Below, piece by piece: positions 1-6,281 of a DNA stretch of 7,259 nucleotides. Source of the stretch: Halolactibacillus sp051746745. GTDB lineage: Bacteria; Bacillota; Bacilli; Bacillales; Amphibacillaceae. Under the pieces are notes generated by a model. That model did not search any database, was not told the origin of the DNA, and was given only the letters and a program-made list of their open reading frames with translations. Each line of letters opens with the position of its first letter. The stretch's first letter is position 1. The stretch is taken from positions 1 to 7,259 of the forward strand of contig JBNJFJ010000099.1 in the NCBI GenBank assembly GCA_051746745.1, written 5' to 3'. Position numbers and translations under genes: made by a program.

Positions 1-786
1 GCCGTTAGGCACCACGTGATTCCGCGACTCAAACAATTTAATCCTGAATTACTAAAGACGACCGACATTCTGATGTCGCATGTAAAAGAGGATGACGATT
101 ATTTAACGAAAGAAGCGCAGAAGCGATTTGACGAATGGGTTGAAAAACGACAGGATAATCAAATGGTTTCGATTGATATTTCCGTTGTAAAAAAAGAGGC
201 TCGTGCTTTACAAAGACGCTTGTTTCATCTAATATTAAACTATCTGTATGATACACTTCCATCTCGTTTAAGCTATAAACATGAAACGGCTTTTTTTAGC
301 TTACTTCAACATACGGACGGCCATCGTTCGATTGACTTACCAGACGGACTTGTGATGAGACAAGTTTATCACCGGTTGATGTTTTGTTTTAAAGATCAGC
401 AGGCTTGTGAAACAACGGTCAATAGCAAAGCGTCCATCTCTCATCAACGACAGGTTTCATTTAAGGAGACCATTGTCAGTGAGAAGAAAGACGCGACAAA
501 AGATTGTCTCTACTTACCGTATGCCTTATACAATCAAGGGGTGTATCGCGTGCGCACCAGAAAAGCTGGAGACAAAATCTATTTACCTGAGCTTGACGGC
601 CATAAAAAGGTGAGTCGCATCTTTATTGATCAGAAAATCCCTCAAGACCAGCGTGATCACTGGCCACTATTAGTTGATCAACATGATCACGTCGTGTGGG
701 TAATGGGATTAACGAAACCGTTTATACAAACACATGTGGAAGCCAAACAGTATGTGAAATTAATGTATCAAAAAAAATCATTTTAA
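1..786 (+). CDS. tilS: tRNA(Ile)-lysidine synthase, C-terminal part (5' end outside window)
   Basis: TilS uses ATP and lysine to convert cytidine 34 of the AUA-reading tRNA-Ile into lysidine, in the cytoplasm. The frame is open from base 1 and reads AVRHHVIPRLKQFNP, matching the family's conserved RN-x-x-RH-x-x-IP-x-L-x-x-x-NP segment. The GTG at 16 is therefore an internal valine and not a start. The 261 visible residues are roughly the C-terminal half; family members are usually about 450-480 residues, so the N-terminal PP-loop ATPase domain is upstream of the window. The TilS C-terminal domain spans visible residues about 171-245, with RTRKAGD (185-191), GHKKVS (200-205), a WPLLVD segment (221-226) and VVWVMGL (231-237), as expected. 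The gene ends 16 bp before hpt, consistent with co-transcription. The central substrate-binding part (about 80-165) is less conserved. Identification is firm. Confidence 0.95.
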   Translation, partial: AVRHHVIPRLKQFNPELLKTTDILMSHVKEDDDYLTKEAQKRFDEWVEKRQDNQMVSIDISVVKKEARALQRRLFHLILNYLYDTLPSRLSYKHETAFFSLLQHTDGHRSIDLPDGLVMRQVYHRLMFCFKDQQACETTVNSKASISHQRQVSFKETIVSEKKDATKDCLYLPYALYNQGVYRVRTRKAGDKIYLPELDGHKKVSRIFIDQKIPQDQRDHWPLLVDQHDHVVWVMGLTKPFIQTHVEAKQYVKLMYQKKSF

Positions 787-802
787 AATATGTAGGAGGA
801 TT

Positions 803-1357
803 ATGATGCATAACGACATCGAGAAAATATTAGTGACAAAAGAAGAGATTGACCAAAAGTGTGAAGAACTAGGGAAAGCGTTAAGTGAAGAATACCGCGA
901 TCGTTTCCCATTAGCGGTTGGCGTATTAAAAGGTGCCCTTCCGTTTATGTCAGATATTTTACGTCACATGGATACTTATTTAGAGATGGACTTTATGGAT
1001 GTCTCAAGCTATGGCGGTGGCATGAAGTCATCAGGTGAAGTGAAGATTGAGAAAGACTTAAATACGAAAGTTGAAGGTCGTGATATTTTAATTATTGAAG
1101 ATATCATTGATAGTGGTCTCACATTGAGCTATCTTGTAGACCTTTTCAAATATCGTAAGGCTAAATCAATTAAGATTGTCACACTATTAGATAAACCAGA
1201 AGGACGTACGGCGAATATTACGGCTGACGTTGTTGGTTTTAAAGTCCCTAACGAATTTGTTGTTGGGTATGGTCTTGATTACCAAGAGAAATATCGTAAC
1301 CTCCCATATATCGGTGTATTAAAACCACATATTTATGGTGGAGACCAAGCAGAATAA
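803..1357 (+). CDS. hpt: Hypoxanthine(-guanine) phosphoribosyltransferase
   Basis: Cytoplasmic purine-salvage enzyme that joins hypoxanthine or guanine to PRPP, giving IMP or GMP and pyrophosphate. The 184-residue length is normal for bacterial Hpt. Visible motifs in order are the pyrophosphate loop LKGA (42-45), the flexible loop beginning VSSYGG (67-72), and the PRPP-binding signature ILIIEDIIDSGLTL (95-108) with acidic pair E99/D100 and presumed catalytic D103. The purine-binding end is FKVPNEFVVGYGLDY (146-160), where F152 and D159 match base- and magnesium-binding positions of the family. AGGAGG (794-799) lies 3 nt before the first ATG (803) and 6 nt before the second (806), so translation may really begin at 806, one residue shorter. 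As I recall, B. subtilis Hpt also begins Met-Met. It follows tilS by 16 bp with no visible promoter or terminator between them. Known biology: Hpt is inhibited by (p)ppGpp in Bacillus. Confidence 0.96.
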   Translation: MMHNDIEKILVTKEEIDQKCEELGKALSEEYRDRFPLAVGVLKGALPFMSDILRHMDTYLEMDFMDVSSYGGGMKSSGEVKIEKDLNTKVEGRDILIIEDIIDSGLTLSYLVDLFKYRKAKSIKIVTLLDKPEGRTANITADVVGFKVPNEFVVGYGLDYQEKYRNLPYIGVLKPHIYGGDQAE

Positions 1358-1419
1358 TACGAGACATTAAACAAACGAAAAACGCAGTAGAGGAAATCAC
1401 AGTAAGCGATTCACTTCAG

Positions 1420-1449
1420 TTGCAGGAGTGGAATTTGGTGTGATACGAT
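1420..1449 (+). promoter_or_regulatory. Candidate sigma-A promoter of ftsH (extended -10)
   Basis: In the 128-bp hpt-ftsH gap, TTGCAG (1420-1425) and TACGAT (1444-1449) are separated by 18 bp. The -10 hexamer is preceded by TG plus one base (1441-1443), the extended -10 form common in Firmicutes. Transcription would start near 1456, leaving about 30 nt of leader before the ftsH start. The gap has no terminator-like hairpin, so read-through from tilS-hpt is also likely. An alternative -10, TACTAT at 1451-1456, lacks a -35 at proper distance. In B. subtilis ftsH likewise has its own vegetative promoter, which supports the call. Start site and strength are inferred. Confidence 0.5.
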
Positions 1450-1485
1450 GTACTATAGTTTTTCTCGTTTGGGAGGAGGAAAGAA

Positions 1486-3471
1486 ATGAATCGATTAACA
1501 CGTAATTTAGTGTTTTATGCTGTTATTTTCTTAGTATTAATGGCGGTGATGTCATTAATTACGACAGGAACAAATGAAACAAAAGAAATGCGCGCCGATG
1601 AATTTATCGAGGTGCTCAATAATGAAGAAGTAAAAGAAATGGATATGCGGCCGTCTAACGGTATTATGCGTATTACTGGGGTATTAAAAGGTGAAGAAGA
1701 ACAAGCTTTCATTACAAATGTCCCAGAACAATCAGAGATTGTGACCTCGGTTTATGCCGAGGGAGCAAACCAAGGGATTATCACGGTGAAAGAAGAAGAA
1801 CAGCCAAGTGCGATTCTAAGCTTCTTAACGGCACTGGCGCCATTTATCATTGTGATTGTTATTTTCTTCTTCTTGATGAATCAATCACAAGGCGGTGGTA
1901 ACCGTGTGATGAACTTCGGTAAATCAAAAGCGAAGATGTATTCAGAAGAAAAGAAAAAAGTACGCTTCACTGATGTAGCTGGAGCGGATGAAGAAAAGCA
2001 AGAATTAATCGAAGTGGTCGATTTCTTAAAAGACCCACGTAAATTCACAGCGATCGGGGCGAAAATCCCTAAAGGTGTCCTGTTAGTAGGACCTCCAGGT
2101 ACAGGGAAAACATTACTTGCACGTGCGGTTGCCGGAGAAGCGGGCGTACCGTTCTTCTCAATCAGTGGTTCAGACTTCGTCGAAATGTTCGTCGGTGTCG
2201 GGGCATCACGTGTCCGTGACTTATTTGAAAACGCCAAGAAAAACTCCCCATGTATCATCTTTATTGATGAGATTGATGCGGTTGGTCGTCAACGTGGCGC
2301 TGGTGTTGGTGGCGGTCATGATGAACGTGAACAAACCTTAAACCAATTACTCGTTGAGATGGATGGCTTTGGTGATAATGAAGGGATCATTATTATAGCG
2401 GCAACGAACCGTCCGGATATTTTAGATCCTGCCTTATTACGTCCAGGTCGTTTTGACCGTCAAATTACAGTGGATCGCCCAGACTTAAAAGGTCGTGAAG
2501 CGGTACTGAAAGTCCACGCACGTGATAAGCCTTTAGATGAAGATGTTGATTTAAAAACAATTGCGATGCGGACGCCAGGTTTTTCTGGTGCCGATTTAGA
2601 AAACTTACTGAATGAAGCGGCACTCGTTGCTGCGCGTACAGATAAGAAGAAAGTTGGAATGGTCGACGTTGATGAAGCGATTGACCGTGTCATCGCAGGA
2701 CCTGCGAAGAAGAGTCGGGTTATTTCTGAAAAAGAACGTAACATTGTGGCCTATCATGAAAGTGGTCACACCATTATTGGTATGGTGCTCGATGAAGCAG
2801 ATATGGTACACAAAGTAACCATTGTCCCACGTGGACAAGCAGGTGGTTATGCGGTCATGTTACCGCGTGAAGACCGTTACTTTATGACCAAGCCAGAACT
2901 ACTCGATAAGATTACCGGCCTACTTGGAGGGCGTGTCGCAGAAGAGGTCATCTTCGGCGAAGTCTCTACAGGGGCACACAATGACTTCCAGCGTGCCACG
3001 GGAATTGCGCGTAAGATGGTCGCTGAGTACGGTATGAGTGATAAGGTTGGTCCAATTCAATTCAGTAATGGCGGTGGTCAAGTATTCTTAGGTCGCGACA
3101 TGCAAAATGAAGCGAATTATAGTGATCAAATTGCTTATTTAATTGACCAAGAGATGCAAGAGATTATCAACACATGTTATGCAAAAGCTAAAGAGATTCT
3201 TACGGATAAGCGTGATAAGTTAGAGCTTGTTGCACAAACATTACTTGAAGTAGAAACATTAGATGCAAGTCAAATCAAGGCACTATATGAGACAGGTGAA
3301 TTACCTGAATCAGATGATGAGCCAATTGACGTAGAAGCAGAAGAAACAGATGTTGCAGAAGAAACAGATGCTGAGGCATCGCAAACAGAAGCGGCTCCTG
3401 AAGCTGATGCAACAACTGAAGATGCACCAGCATCGATTGATGAATTAAGAGAAGACGAAACAGAAAAATAA
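1486..3471 (+). CDS. ftsH: ATP-dependent membrane zinc metalloprotease FtsH
   Basis: FtsH is a hexameric AAA+ protease in the cytoplasmic membrane that pulls out and degrades misassembled membrane proteins and selected soluble regulators. The order is membrane segment 1 (about residues 8-28), an extracytoplasmic domain (about 29-107), membrane segment 2 (about 108-131), a glycine-rich linker, then the AAA module. The latter has Walker A GPPGTGKT (202-209), pore loop around F235-V-G, Walker B IIFIDE (257-262), and a second region of homology ending LRPGRFDR with arginine fingers R319 and R322. The protease domain has the zinc motif HESGH (424-428, catalytic E425), with D500 as likely third zinc ligand. 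At 661 residues it is a little longer than the B. subtilis protein (about 637 from memory); the excess is an acidic tail (605-661). GGGAGGAGG (1471-1479) sits 6 nt before the ATG. A terminator follows. All catalytic residues are intact. Confidence 0.98.
   Translation: MNRLTRNLVFYAVIFLVLMAVMSLITTGTNETKEMRADEFIEVLNNEEVKEMDMRPSNGIMRITGVLKGEEEQAFITNVPEQSEIVTSVYAEGANQGIITVKEEEQPSAILSFLTALAPFIIVIVIFFFLMNQSQGGGNRVMNFGKSKAKMYSEEKKKVRFTDVAGADEEKQELIEVVDFLKDPRKFTAIGAKIPKGVLLVGPPGTGKTLLARAVAGEAGVPFFSISGSDFVEMFVGVGASRVRDLFENAKKNSPCIIFIDEIDAVGRQRGAGVGGGHDEREQTLNQLLVEMDGFGDNEGIIIIAATNRPDILDPALLRPGRFDRQITVDRPDLKGREAVLKVHARDKPLDEDVDLKTIAMRTPGFSGADLENLLNEAALVAARTDKKKVGMVDVDEAIDRVIAGPAKKSRVISEKERNIVAYHESGHTIIGMVLDEADMVHKVTIVPRGQAGGYAVMLPREDRYFMTKPELLDKITGLLGGRVAEEVIFGEVSTGAHNDFQRATGIARKMVAEYGMSDKVGPIQFSNGGGQVFLGRDMQNEANYSDQIAYLIDQEMQEIINTCYAKAKEILTDKRDKLELVAQTLLEVETLDASQIKALYETGELPESDDEPIDVEAEETDVAEETDAEASQTEAAPEADATTEDAPASIDELREDETEK
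3337..3372 (+). repeat. Tandem 18-bp duplication in the ftsH tail coding region
   Basis: The 16-base string GCAGAAGAAACAGATG occurs at 3337-3352 and again at 3355-3370, giving two adjacent in-frame 18-bp units. They encode AEETDV and AEETDA (FtsH residues 618-629) inside the disordered acidic tail. A period divisible by three keeps the frame, as expected from replication slippage in a tolerant region. The repeat is directly visible; its origin is inferred. Confidence 0.85.
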
Positions 3472-3480
3472 GTGTTTGAG

Positions 3481-3525
3481 AGACCAGTGTGGTTAGCGGA
3501 TTCTTGCTTTCCGACTGGTCTTTTG
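3481..3525 (+). terminator. Rho-independent terminator after ftsH
   Basis: AGACCAGT (3481-3488) pairs perfectly with ACTGGTCT (3514-3521). Inside, CGGA (3497-3500) can pair with TCCG (3510-3513), stacking directly on the outer stem on the 3' side and leaving an 8-nt bulge (3489-3496) on the 5' side. A T-rich run interrupted by G follows (3521-3527). It begins 9 bp after the ftsH stop. The bulged stem and broken T tract suggest incomplete termination, so some read-through into coaX is possible. Confidence 0.75.
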
Positions 3526-3535
3526 TCTTCATTCT

Positions 3536-3593
3536 CGTCACGTCAAAGGTTTTTTAATTGTTTCAATCGCGAAAAACCATTAAACTAGTGACG
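3536..3593. repeat. Nested inverted repeat upstream of coaX
   Basis: Three arm pairs are nested around one centre: CGTCAC (3536-3541) with GTGACG (3588-3593), GGTTTTT (3548-3554) with AAAAACC (3572-3578), and ATTG (3557-3560) with CAAT (3564-3567). The centre of symmetry is close to 3563-3565 for all three. It lies between the ftsH terminator and coaX and overlaps the candidate coaX promoter. It could be a protein-binding site, a transcript hairpin formed only on read-through from ftsH, or chance in AT-rich sequence. The arms are directly visible; any role is unknown. Confidence 0.5.
3558..3586 (+). promoter_or_regulatory. Candidate weak sigma-A promoter of the coaX operon
   Basis: TTGTTT (3558-3563) and TAAACT (3581-3586) are spaced by 17 bp, the optimal sigma-A distance, with three of six and four of six consensus matches. 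It lies just after the ftsH terminator, where the coaX-hslO-yacD unit would need a promoter. Transcription would start near 3593, at the right-hand arm of the inverted repeat. Hexamer matches are modest and the region is AT-rich, so chance is possible. Confidence 0.35.
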
Positions 3594-3628
3594 GATGATA
3601 TTCTTGTGAAGAAGAGATGGTGGCACAT

Positions 3629-4399
3629 ATGTTATTAGTGATAGATGTTGGGAATACGAATACGGTGATTGGCCTATTAGAAGGCGCGAAAATTACAAAC
3701 CAGTGGCGGATTAAAACCGATCGCCATAAAACAGAAGATGAATTTGGCATGATGATTGATCATTTATTCCGGTATCACGGTTTAACCTTTGACCTTGTTG
3801 AAGATGTGATTATTTCATCCGTTGTGCCAACGATTATGTATGCCTTAGAAAAAATGGTCGCAACGTACTTCAAGAAAGAAGCGATTGTCGTTGGAGAGTA
3901 CCCAATCGATTCTTATTTAAAAATGGTGTACCCTAATCCGAAAGAAATAGGGGCAGATCGTATCGTGAATGCGGTAGGGGCGATTGAAGCTTACGGTGCA
4001 CCACTTATTATTATTGACTTTGGTACAGCCACAACGTTTTGTTATATCGATGAAGAAGCGTCTTATGTTGGGGGTGCGATTTTACCAGGGATTAAATTAT
4101 CGCTTGAAGCGCTGTATGAAAAAGCCGCGAAATTACCAAAGGTAGAAATCAATCATCCGAAACATACGATTGGTCAGTCAACGGTTGAAGCGATGCAGTC
4201 AGGGTTATACTTTGGCTATGTCGGTCAAGTCGATGCGATGGTTAAAAGATTTAAACAAGAAGGAAGTAGCGAGGCAACTGTTATCGCGACCGGTGGGTTA
4301 TCCCACCTTATTGCCGATGAATCAGAGACCATTGACGTCGTCGACCCGATGCTTACCTTAAAAGGGTTGCGCTCGATATACGATAAAGTAAAACAATAA
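3629..4399 (+). CDS. coaX: Type III pantothenate kinase (CoaX)
   Basis: CoaX phosphorylates pantothenate with ATP, the first step of coenzyme A synthesis. The type III enzyme is a cytoplasmic ASKHA-fold dimer needing a monovalent cation and is not feedback-inhibited by CoA. Numbered from the ATG at 3629 (256 residues), it has the N-terminal phosphate motif DVGNTNT (6-12), a GADR motif (108-111) with presumed catalytic D110, the second phosphate motif DFGTATT (130-136), GGAILPGI (148-155) and ATGGLSHL (220-227). An in-frame ATG at 3617 would add MVAH. I prefer 3629 because the protein then begins MLLVIDVGNT like its relatives, and GGTGG (3619-3623) stands 5 nt upstream as a Shine-Dalgarno-like site, whereas 3617 has only GAAGAAGAG before it. 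hslO starts 29 bp after the stop without a terminator between them, suggesting an operon. Confidence 0.95.
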   Translation: MLLVIDVGNTNTVIGLLEGAKITNQWRIKTDRHKTEDEFGMMIDHLFRYHGLTFDLVEDVIISSVVPTIMYALEKMVATYFKKEAIVVGEYPIDSYLKMVYPNPKEIGADRIVNAVGAIEAYGAPLIIIDFGTATTFCYIDEEASYVGGAILPGIKLSLEALYEKAAKLPKVEINHPKHTIGQSTVEAMQSGLYFGYVGQVDAMVKRFKQEGSSEATVIATGGLSHLIADESETIDVVDPMLTLKGLRSIYDKVKQ

Positions 4400-4428
4400 A
4401 AAGTGTGAAACAGTAAAGGAGAAAAAAG

Positions 4429-5313
4429 ATGTCAGATTATATAGTAAAAGCGTTAGCGTATGAAGGTGCTGTGCGTGCCTATGCGATTAAATCAACAGAA
4501 TTAGTAGAAGAAGCACGTCGCCGCCATGATACATGGGCGACAGCTTCAGCCGCGCTTGGTCGTACGATGACCATCAGCGCGATGATGGGTGCGATGTTAA
4601 AAGGGGAAGATAAATTAACTGCAAAAATTGAAGCGAATGGCCCGGTTGGTCCCATTGTTGCTGATGCCAATGCGAAAGGTGACGTGAGAGGTTATATCAC
4701 TCACCCGCACGTTGATTTTGACCTTAATGATCAAGGAAAGCTAGATGTTAGCCGTGCCGTTGGGACGGAAGGTTCGTTAAGTATTGTGAAAGATTTAGGC
4801 TTGAAAGAACACTTTACCGGACAAGTCCCGATGGTCTCAGGTGAAGTAAGTGAAGATTTCACGTATTACTTTGCGACATCAGAACAAGTGCCTTCAGCTG
4901 TTGGTGCCGGTGTCTTAGTGAATCCAGATCATACCATCTTAGCGGCGGGTGGGTTTATTATTCAAGTCATGCCAGGTGCGACGGATGAGATGATTGATCA
5001 GATTGAAGAGAGTTTAGCAAAGATGCCAGCTATTTCAGCAATGATTGAACAAGGTCTCTCACCTGAAGATATGTTGGATAAAATCTTTGGCGCGGGAAAT
5101 GTCCGTGTATTAGAAACATCACCGGTACGTTTCCACTGTTCTTGTTCACTTGAACGAATTAAAGATGCGATTCGCGGTCTTGGTGATGAAGAGATTGATC
5201 AAATGATTGAAGAAGATGGTGGCGCAGAAGCGACGTGTCACTTCTGTAATGAGCACTACCACCTGACAAAAGAAGAGCTAGCGGAATTAAAACAAGCGGA
5301 TTCACTCGAATAA
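4429..5313 (+). CDS. hslO: Redox-regulated molecular chaperone Hsp33
   Basis: Hsp33 is a cytoplasmic ATP-independent holdase. In reducing conditions four cysteines bind zinc and keep it inactive; oxidants such as hypochlorite, or peroxide with heat, form disulfides, release zinc and expose the client-binding surface. The 294-residue length is normal. The N-terminal substrate-binding domain (about 1-180) carries family segments such as KIEANGPVGPIVADAN (66-81) and a GYITHPHV stretch (88-95). A linker follows, then the C-terminal redox switch with C237-x-C239 and C270-x-x-C273 separated by 30 residues, the expected CXC/CXXC arrangement. These are the only cysteines, so the switch is intact. AAAGGAG (4415-4421) lies 7 nt before the ATG. 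It sits between coaX and the YacD-like gene on closely spaced reading frames, as in Bacillus. The C-terminal region is strongly acidic. Confidence 0.97.
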   Translation: MSDYIVKALAYEGAVRAYAIKSTELVEEARRRHDTWATASAALGRTMTISAMMGAMLKGEDKLTAKIEANGPVGPIVADANAKGDVRGYITHPHVDFDLNDQGKLDVSRAVGTEGSLSIVKDLGLKEHFTGQVPMVSGEVSEDFTYYFATSEQVPSAVGAGVLVNPDHTILAAGGFIIQVMPGATDEMIDQIEESLAKMPAISAMIEQGLSPEDMLDKIFGAGNVRVLETSPVRFHCSCSLERIKDAIRGLGDEEIDQMIEEDGGAEATCHFCNEHYHLTKEELAELKQADSLE

Positions 5314-5314
5314 T

Positions 5315-5321
5315 AAAGGAG
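5315..5321 (+). promoter_or_regulatory. Distant Shine-Dalgarno site of the YacD-like gene
   Basis: AAAGGAG lies 15 nt before the ATG at 5337, clearly longer than the usual 5-9 nt. No ATG, GTG or TTG is available in frame at a better distance; only a CTG directly before the ATG (5334) is in frame. The Shine-Dalgarno starts just after the tandem TAA TAA stop of hslO, so translation may depend on ribosomes finishing hslO or simply be weak. Confidence 0.5.
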
Positions 5322-5336
5322 CGAAACGATAAACTG

Positions 5337-6224
5337 ATGAAAAAACTACTCATCTTTTTAGCCATTGTCCTTGTGACTAATGGCGCTACATATTTTTTAA
5401 CACGTGAACCAGCGAATGAATCCACGTATCCTGAAAGTGAAACGGTGGATCGTAATGAACCAGTAGCTGAAATTGATGGTGAACCGATCGCATTTGATAC
5501 GTGGATGACTTATTTAGAAACCCACTTCGGCAAAGAAGCGTTAGAAGCATTGATTACAGAGGAAGTCACAGAAAAGATAAGTGCAGAAGAAAATATTGAT
5601 ATTAATGAAAAAATCATTGATTTAGAAGTGATGCGGATGCATACCCTCTATGGCCAGCTACCAGAAAGTCAAGTCGCTCAAAGAGAAGCACTGTGGCGTG
5701 ATAATATCCAGTCACGGTTATTGATGGAACGGTTGTTAACGCGAGATGTGTCAGTATCAGATGCTGATATTGAAACATATTACCAAGAACATCAAAAAGA
5801 TTTTGAGTTTAGTCGCTGGATTGAGTTGTCAGAAATAGAAGTAGCGAGTAAAGAAACAGCAGATACAATCTACCAAGCACTAGAAGACGGGGCAGATTTT
5901 CATGCGTTAGCTCGTGAGTACGCAACGACAGATGAGATGCTTGAAACAGGGGGTTACTTAGGTTTCTACTCGTATGACTCGACCTTTTTAACTGCGGAGT
6001 ATAAATCACGTGTCGATCAATTAGCTGCGTATAGCTACAGTGAACCATTCCAAAATGGTTCAGGTTATTCAATTGTACATTTAGGGCGCGACTTACCGGC
6101 AGTCACATTGTCGCTAGAAGATGTCCAGGACTACATTAGAACAGAGATTGCGATTGAAGAGCTCGCTTATTTACCCGACGCCGAGACGCTCTGGGAAGAG
6201 CGAGATGTTGAGTGGATTTATTGA
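5337..6224 (+). CDS. Membrane-anchored PrsA/YacD-like peptidyl-prolyl isomerase family protein
   Basis: This appears to be the positional counterpart of B. subtilis yacD, a relative of the foldase PrsA, acting outside the cytoplasmic membrane. The 295 residues begin MKK and a hydrophobic helix (about 4-21). There is no cysteine in the whole protein, hence no lipobox, so it is predicted to be membrane-anchored by this helix or secreted, unlike lipoprotein PrsA. A SurA-N-like helical region (about 43-155) is followed by a parvulin-type domain (about 160-250) with LAREYATTDE (191-200) and GGYLGFY (205-211), then a short C-terminal helix. The usual parvulin histidine in the ASHILV-like strand is E166 here (LSEIEV), and the C-terminal GYHII-type histidine is S245 (GYSIVHL), so isomerase activity is doubtful and a chaperone role more likely. 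Acidic residues are plentiful. It begins 23 bp after hslO and its stop codon lies in the cysK promoter. Family assignment is firm; activity and client are unknown. Confidence 0.85.
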   Translation: MKKLLIFLAIVLVTNGATYFLTREPANESTYPESETVDRNEPVAEIDGEPIAFDTWMTYLETHFGKEALEALITEEVTEKISAEENIDINEKIIDLEVMRMHTLYGQLPESQVAQREALWRDNIQSRLLMERLLTRDVSVSDADIETYYQEHQKDFEFSRWIELSEIEVASKETADTIYQALEDGADFHALAREYATTDEMLETGGYLGFYSYDSTFLTAEYKSRVDQLAAYSYSEPFQNGSGYSIVHLGRDLPAVTLSLEDVQDYIRTEIAIEELAYLPDAETLWEERDVEWIY

Positions 6225-6250
6225 CAACCTATCACGCTGTTGTGTATAAT
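6221..6250 (+). promoter_or_regulatory. Full-consensus sigma-A promoter of cysK
   Basis: TTGACA (6221-6226) and TATAAT (6245-6250) are perfect consensus hexamers separated by 18 bp, one more than the 17-bp optimum. The TGA stop of the upstream gene (6222-6224) lies inside the -35 box. Transcription should begin near 6257, giving a leader of about 40 nt. A promoter this close to consensus on a sulfur-assimilation gene would normally be held down by a repressor. The spacer contains ACAAC (6224-6228) and GTTGT (6239-6243) as an inverted repeat. Confidence 0.9.
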
Positions 6251-6256
6251 TAAATT

Positions 6257-6281
6257 AATTCAAATAAGATTACTCGGAATT
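6257..6281. promoter_or_regulatory. Possible CymR-type operator in the cysK leader
   Basis: AATTC (6257-6261) and GAATT (6277-6281) form an inverted repeat that starts at the predicted transcription start and ends next to the ribosome binding site. The right half reads GGAATTA. In B. subtilis cysK is repressed by the CymR-CysK complex when cysteine is plentiful, and I recall CymR sites as containing a GGAATT half. The arm spacing here may be wider than in known sites, so the identity of the regulator is a guess. Confidence 0.35.

Noticed and set aside
16..18. GTG as the start of a 256-residue protein at the window's left edge
   Set aside because: The upstream five codons AVRHH continue the conserved TilS motif, so the GTG is an internal codon of a truncated gene.
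626..691. Four TGATCA palindromes in 65 bp in tilS, two of them forming CGTGATCA/TGATCACG arms
   Set aside because: They fall on Asp-Gln and Asp-His codon pairs (GAT CAG, GAT CAC, GAT CAA) in the conserved C-terminal domain, so codon usage explains them adequately.
1451..1456. TACTAT as the ftsH -10 box
   Set aside because: The nearest -35-like hexamers (TTGCAG at 1420, TTGGTG at 1435) are 25 and 10 bp away, both outside the working range.
1881..2258. Long antisense open frame within ftsH (125 codons, - strand)
   Set aside because: It lies wholly opposite the conserved AAA region of ftsH, has no ribosome binding site that I can see, and its composition is that expected from the complement of ftsH codons.
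3275..3541. Antisense frame opposite the ftsH tail and terminator, leucine- and histidine-rich
   Set aside because: Its Leu/His-rich runs are the mirror of the acidic Glu/Asp/Ala/Thr codons in the tail; there is no family resemblance or start signal.
6224..6243. ACAAC/GTTGT hairpin as a terminator of the YacD-like gene
   Set aside because: The stem is only 5 bp, is not followed by a T run, and sits within the cysK promoter spacer; I treat it at most as an operator candidate.
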